In this document: in pieces, positions 59,895-64,000 of the stretch
Layout: every line of letters begins with the position of its first letter
Numbering within the stretch: position 1 is the first letter of the stretch
Origin: Moniliophthora roreri
Taxonomy: Eukaryota; Basidiomycota; Agaricomycetes; Agaricales; Marasmiaceae
Assembly: GCA_001466705.2 (NCBI GenBank)
Contig: LATX02000201.1
Span: forward strand, 124,001 to 188,000
Direction of reading: 5' to 3'
DNA: 64,000 nucleotides
Program-made: the position numbers and the translations under genes
The notes under the pieces: generated by a model
Database searches by the model: none
What the model was told of the DNA's origin: nothing
The model's input: the letters and a program-made list of their open reading frames with translations, nothing else

Positions 59895-61739
59895 GGTAGG
59901 CGCTGTGAGATGTAGGATGTGAAGACCTGGAGTAGCGTGCGTCGATGTTGAAAAATGAGTGTGACACGCCTTAAGTATTCGTTAGACGGTAAGGGCTGTG
60001 TAAACCCAACCTGGCATTGTGGAGAGCTCGCTAAGTGGTTTACGAGGTACACTCCACTAACTATCGCACGTCATTCAGGGTCGTCGAAGGCCGAATTGGA
60101 GGATTATCCCTTGGGCATCGGGTTGGAGTCAAAACCCGCCGTCACTGACTTTCAACCAGTTTGCCGGTTGACAAATTACATCGTACAAGCGTTGAAGACC
60201 CGTATGAAATCACTCCCCAACCCCGCCTTAACCTAAGTGTTGCCTAAAGATCAGTATCAAAGTCAGAAAGTCAACAAGAGCGACCGCGTACTGAATTGCC
60301 CTGGGCTATGCAACTCCATGATTCCTCCAGCCTTGCTCCAGCCATCATTGAGACACTCGGTGTGCTGCTCCTCTCCTACATAATCCTGAAACAAGTTGCT
60401 GCGACAGCCAAGACCTGCCCTCGTAACCATCAGCATGCGCAACGGAGACATGGTCACATACGCACCTTTCATCGTGATTTTATGAAAAAATACCCTGAAA
60501 GCATCAGCGCTGGATATTTCGAATATTTATTCGACTTCTAGAGGACGATAGGACCACTAGGCCGGCTAACGAGGATCTGCAAAAAGCTGCACTGGCAGCT
60601 GAGCCCAACGGTATTCAGCGAGAATTAGAACTTGGTACCTTTATGAAGTACCTTGGAGGTACCAAGCTTTAATGTCTTTGAAAGCATAATTAGCCTAACA
60701 TTGGACGACAGTGGTGGTGGATAGTGTGAGAGTTGTTTGACGCGCGACTGTTTTGAAGAAAATTCATCTTCTACCACTACCACCACACAATTGCTGAAAT
60801 AAATACCAATCAACCCAGGAAAACAGGCGACGGAGAGAGGGAGTGAAGCAGAGTTCAACTGAAGCCAAGGTGTGTTCCCGCCTTTTCTTTTCTACTAAAT
60901 ATTGACTTCCTGGCGATCTAGGCAGTGAGTACAGACTGTACAGCTGAGCAGAACACAGCGAAACCGGCCCAACCTTTCTCAGATATCGTCGCCAATAGCT
61001 GCGGCCTTTTCACAAGTATGCCCTGGCTCTCTGCAGGCTTCATCAATGATCTGGGCAGCACATCGCTCATCCCTCAAAGGCACCGAATATAGGACCAATC
61101 AAGCCCCTCATCGAGGATTGTTACGTTGCTTCTGGGATCTGCAAACCATGTCTTCTTACTACCGCATTCCACTATCATTGGCTGGTTGAGATACTCGGGG
61201 GGGAACGATGGTCTGTTGGACAACAGAAAATGGGAGCTGCGCAAGTATGCTCAACATCATAATCTGCCCGCAATCTCCCCACTGAATCTCATCCTATAGG
61301 TACAGTCGCCGAAGCAGAACCAGAGCGGCATCACTCCACAAAGTAACATCTCCCCTTGGACCTTTTTGACTGAACCAATGACAAGAGCACTTGAACAAAG
61401 TCTCGCCGAACTGTACACGTATTTTACAAAGTTAACTAAATATAAGAAGTTCTCTCAATCTGCCTATTGCAGATCATCACCTCCACATTTTATTCGACGA
61501 ACTCGCAGTACCGAACCACACCTATTCCGGTATCAGGGGAAGCATCGACTCTGTTCAAATTCGCACAGTGTGGTTAAGAAGCTTACCATGTATGTCGTCC
61601 TAGGATTGGATAGAGATGGTCAGTGAACAGCCACGAACACGATGCAGAGACTAGGATGCACTCACTGACACCAAATAAGAAATACTCCGTGGTGTTTGAT
61701 CGATTCGCCTTCGCCTGCGGCGCGCAACTCCGAGAATTG
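59895..61739. other. Intergenic, no gene seen
   Basis: A run of small open frames without domains. No RNA, and no repeat structure was resolved beyond short matches. Confidence 0.35.
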
Positions 61740-62330
61740 GACTTGTGAGGTTCATTGTATTTCTAAAGTAAATCGAATATTCAACTCAATGTTCACGTTC
61801 CGCGTATCGAGAATGTACTTCGTCGTGATGTATCGCCCACATTGGAATCGATATAGTAGATCCAGCCGGAACAATGGTGCCGTCGGAGAACGCGGAATTC
61901 TTGAGTACCGGTCTATCACTTTGGGAGAAAGAGGTGCAGTACTATAAGTGCTGTAGAGCTCATGACTACCCATTTCCGGGATTCTTTCCGTCTCCTTCAA
62001 AAAATTATTGAAATTGCGCATTTTCTGCAACTCATCCGTAGACCGTGATTGGGGGCGTGAAGCGAGGGTGTAGAGGGCGTTCTAGATACTGACATTGAGC
62101 ACATCATGTTCATATCCACTGGATGCGAATCACCAGCTCATGGACTGTGCAATGATATCATGACATCCTTCGACTATGTCAATAAGTCATCGGAAAAAGT
62201 GAACGTGTAGTCGTCCTTCTGAAGCCGTTCCGTTATAATTGGCTGGAGATGCTTTGTGACCGTCTTGATGCTCTTATGTACAGATGTCAGCAATTTCCTA
62301 GTCTCGAGTATCCAGACTGACGATACACAC
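61740..62330 (-). pseudogene. P450 pseudogene fragment
   Basis: Minus-strand pieces parallel the functional P450 next door in the same order. LLTSVHKSIKTVTKHLQPII (against [20 protein letters not shown]) is followed by an early stop. MRNFNNFLKETERIPEMGS retains the K-helix ExxR. Then comes SAFSDGTIVPAGSTISIPMW and AIHHDEV in another frame. The heme-binding Cys region is missing. It is a tandem duplicate that has decayed by frameshift, stop and truncation. Confidence 0.85.
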
Positions 62331-62514
62331 GGACGATCGCAAGCGATGTGTGTGTATGTACCACCATCCAGTCTCCAGACTTGCTCAAATTGCCTTCAAG
62401 TGTGGAGGTGAACATGAACGCTCATAAAGTCCCACCAGATTAGCAGGGAAAAGAACGCGCTCATATTGCGCTGGGTTACATTTCTATCAACAATCGCACA
62501 AGACCCCGATATAG

Positions 62515-64000
62515 TTACTGCTGCCTCTTGCGGAACATGACTTCCGCTTTTTGATTAGGTTGACTCTGTATACCGAAGCGCATAGGCTGCGGGATAACAC
62601 CCTCCTGCTCAAACTTGACGTCGTAGTTCATGAGAACATGGCTCATCAGCGTCTTCAATTCATTTACGGCGAAGAATCGACCTGGACCTGAAGATTTAGC
62701 TGTCAGATAAATCCCAAAGTAAAAAGTTCGATAATAGGAACGCACAAGCGTGCCGACCTGGTTTTAAAGTCGAGTTAGTAAGGAGGGCATTGACGTGAAG
62801 CATACGATACTAACCAACGCCAAACAGGAGGTGGTCTGTCGTCGGAGTGACCATTTGGTGCTTCATACTTTCCTCATGGTCTTCTCGCATCTCAGCGAAT
62901 CGGAACGGTTTGAAAACGTGTGGGTCCTCATAGTATTTCTGGATTGCGGTAGTCAGCACTTGTTACTTGAACTGTAGTGTAAACTATACTTCGTCGTGGT
63001 GTATTGCCCAATGGGGAACTGAGATAACAGAACCGACAGGAATAACAGTACCATCCGAGAAAGTGAAATCTTTCAGTACCCGGCGATCCGACATCACTTT
63101 AGAAAGGGTCACAACTCCAGACCATCATGCGGCATGCAAAAGTAGTAAGAACTCACGACTACCCATGCCAATGAACCTCTCCGTCTCTTTGAGAAAGCTA
63201 TCCAGCTTACGCATGCGCTGCAAACTAGCTTTACTCCAACCATGCTCCTTGACGACTGACTCAATCTCTTCACGAAGTTCATCGGCATATTGAGGATGGG
63301 CAGCCAAAGCATAGAGCGCGTCTGTAAGAGCCTGTATCCAGGAATGAGAAAGGCTGATTGTCTTGATGACGCGAGCTTACCATCGACTAAGCTAATACTT
63401 AGCTTTCCATCTCATGGAGTAATAGATATGGGTCACATACCGAGGTATGTATTGCGGCAAAATTCACAGTCAGAATGCGCATAACAAGTTCATGAACTGT
63501 CCTTTGAGATTCAGTAGCCGAATCAATGAGCCACGATAAGAAATCATTCTGACAGGAAGAAGCTTTATAAGTAATAATTAGGACATCAGATGGCAGGCGG
63601 AAGTACCCACAGGTTTGTCCGGCCAATCTTTCCCATACTTTTCCTGCTTTTGTAGTCGCTCAAGGACGGTGGGTTCGAGATACCTCTTGGCCTGCTTGAT
63701 ACTCTTTGGGACAGATGTCAAAAGCCTTCCAACAATTCTGCTTAATAGTGAGCGAAGAGAGAAGGTCAGATGCACAAGAGATGAACTTTACGGCTTGAGG
63801 ATTTCCGGGAAAACATTGATGATATAACCCCCAAGCACCACTTGAATAGTAAATTGGATGTTGAGGTCCTGAAGCGTCGATGGTAAGCCTAAAGAAACAG
63901 ACACTGAATTAAAGACTAACGAGATATTCCGCATCGCGACACAAGGGAAGCCCAACGAAAAGTCTATTGCTGGCTCTGGCAACAATCTTGAAGATGGAAT
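62515..64000 (-). CDS. Cytochrome P450 (ent-kaurene oxidase-like), 5' end outside window
   Basis: Minus-strand exons run from the right edge to TAA 62515-62517. The visible parts carry [39 protein letters not shown], the I-helix region NFAAIHTS (replacing the usual AGxDT, as in this fungal subgroup), FLKETERF (K-helix ExxR), [12 protein letters not shown] (PERF-like) and the heme loop [17 protein letters not shown]. Cys and PG fall either side of an intron near 62693-62735. All splice phases checked are consistent, so the gene appears intact within the window. It is a membrane-bound monooxygenase; the substrate is unknown. Confidence 0.9.

Noticed and set aside
1..64000. CRISPR arrays, phage or bacterial operons
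   Set aside because: Spliced eukaryotic genes throughout; no regularly spaced repeat array was seen.

Overview
The window is nuclear DNA from a filamentous basidiomycete, most probably an agaricomycete mushroom-forming fungus. The genes are dense and cut by many short (about 45-65 bp) GT-AG introns. tRNA genes carry introns just 3' of the anticodon. The protein families (unspecific peroxygenase, CE4 chitin deacetylase, large F-box-like family, ent-kaurene-oxidase-type P450, MLKL-like helical-bundle proteins, URC1) are typical of Agaricomycetes. No ribosomal, mitochondrial, viral or bacterial segment was recognised. Exon models below were built by hand, and for most genes the phases close exactly.

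Layout. 0.9-3.0 kb: a tail-to-tail pair of small helical-bundle (MLKL/HeLo-like) genes. 5.7-8.4 kb: URC1 (GTP cyclohydrolase II-type uracil catabolism enzyme) between two inverted, near-identical tRNA-Ser genes. 10.4 kb: F-box gene 1. 13.7-15.7 kb: a second tail-to-tail pair of the same two helical-bundle subfamilies. 15.7-20.6 kb: repeat-rich stretch with a MITE and a tRNA-Thr. 20.6-23.0 kb: two convergent F-box genes. 23-27.7 kb: inverted repeats and a decaying MYND-finger gene. 27.7 kb: F-box gene 4. 29.7-36.2 kb: two secreted or surface proteins (a DUF7029/DUF7223-type protein and a chitin deacetylase). 37.0-40.2 kb: a small-secreted-protein pseudogene and a frameshifted membrane or secreted protein gene. 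41.5-44.7 kb: a striking CpG-depleted segment with a frameshifted gene. 45.1-46.3 kb: homeodomain transcription factor. 47.9-49.0 kb: heme-thiolate peroxygenase gene with a damaged start and first splice donor. 49.5-54.8 kb: MFS sugar transporter split by a 3.06 kb TIR transposon. 56.0-58.2 kb: FAD monooxygenase. 59.2-59.9 kb: small secreted protein. 61.7-64.0 kb: P450 pseudogene and a P450 gene that runs off the window.

The window is dominated by accessory, fast-evolving gene families and shows much decay: at least six broken or suspect genes, one fresh insertional disruption, and several dispersed repeats. The most interesting candidate system is the duplicated two-gene cassette. In each copy, a helical-bundle protein with a long Asn/Ser/Thr-rich tail containing GNT motifs faces a shorter helical-bundle protein. 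The layout recalls fungal cell-death executors with C-terminal amyloid or prion motifs, but this is inference from sequence alone.
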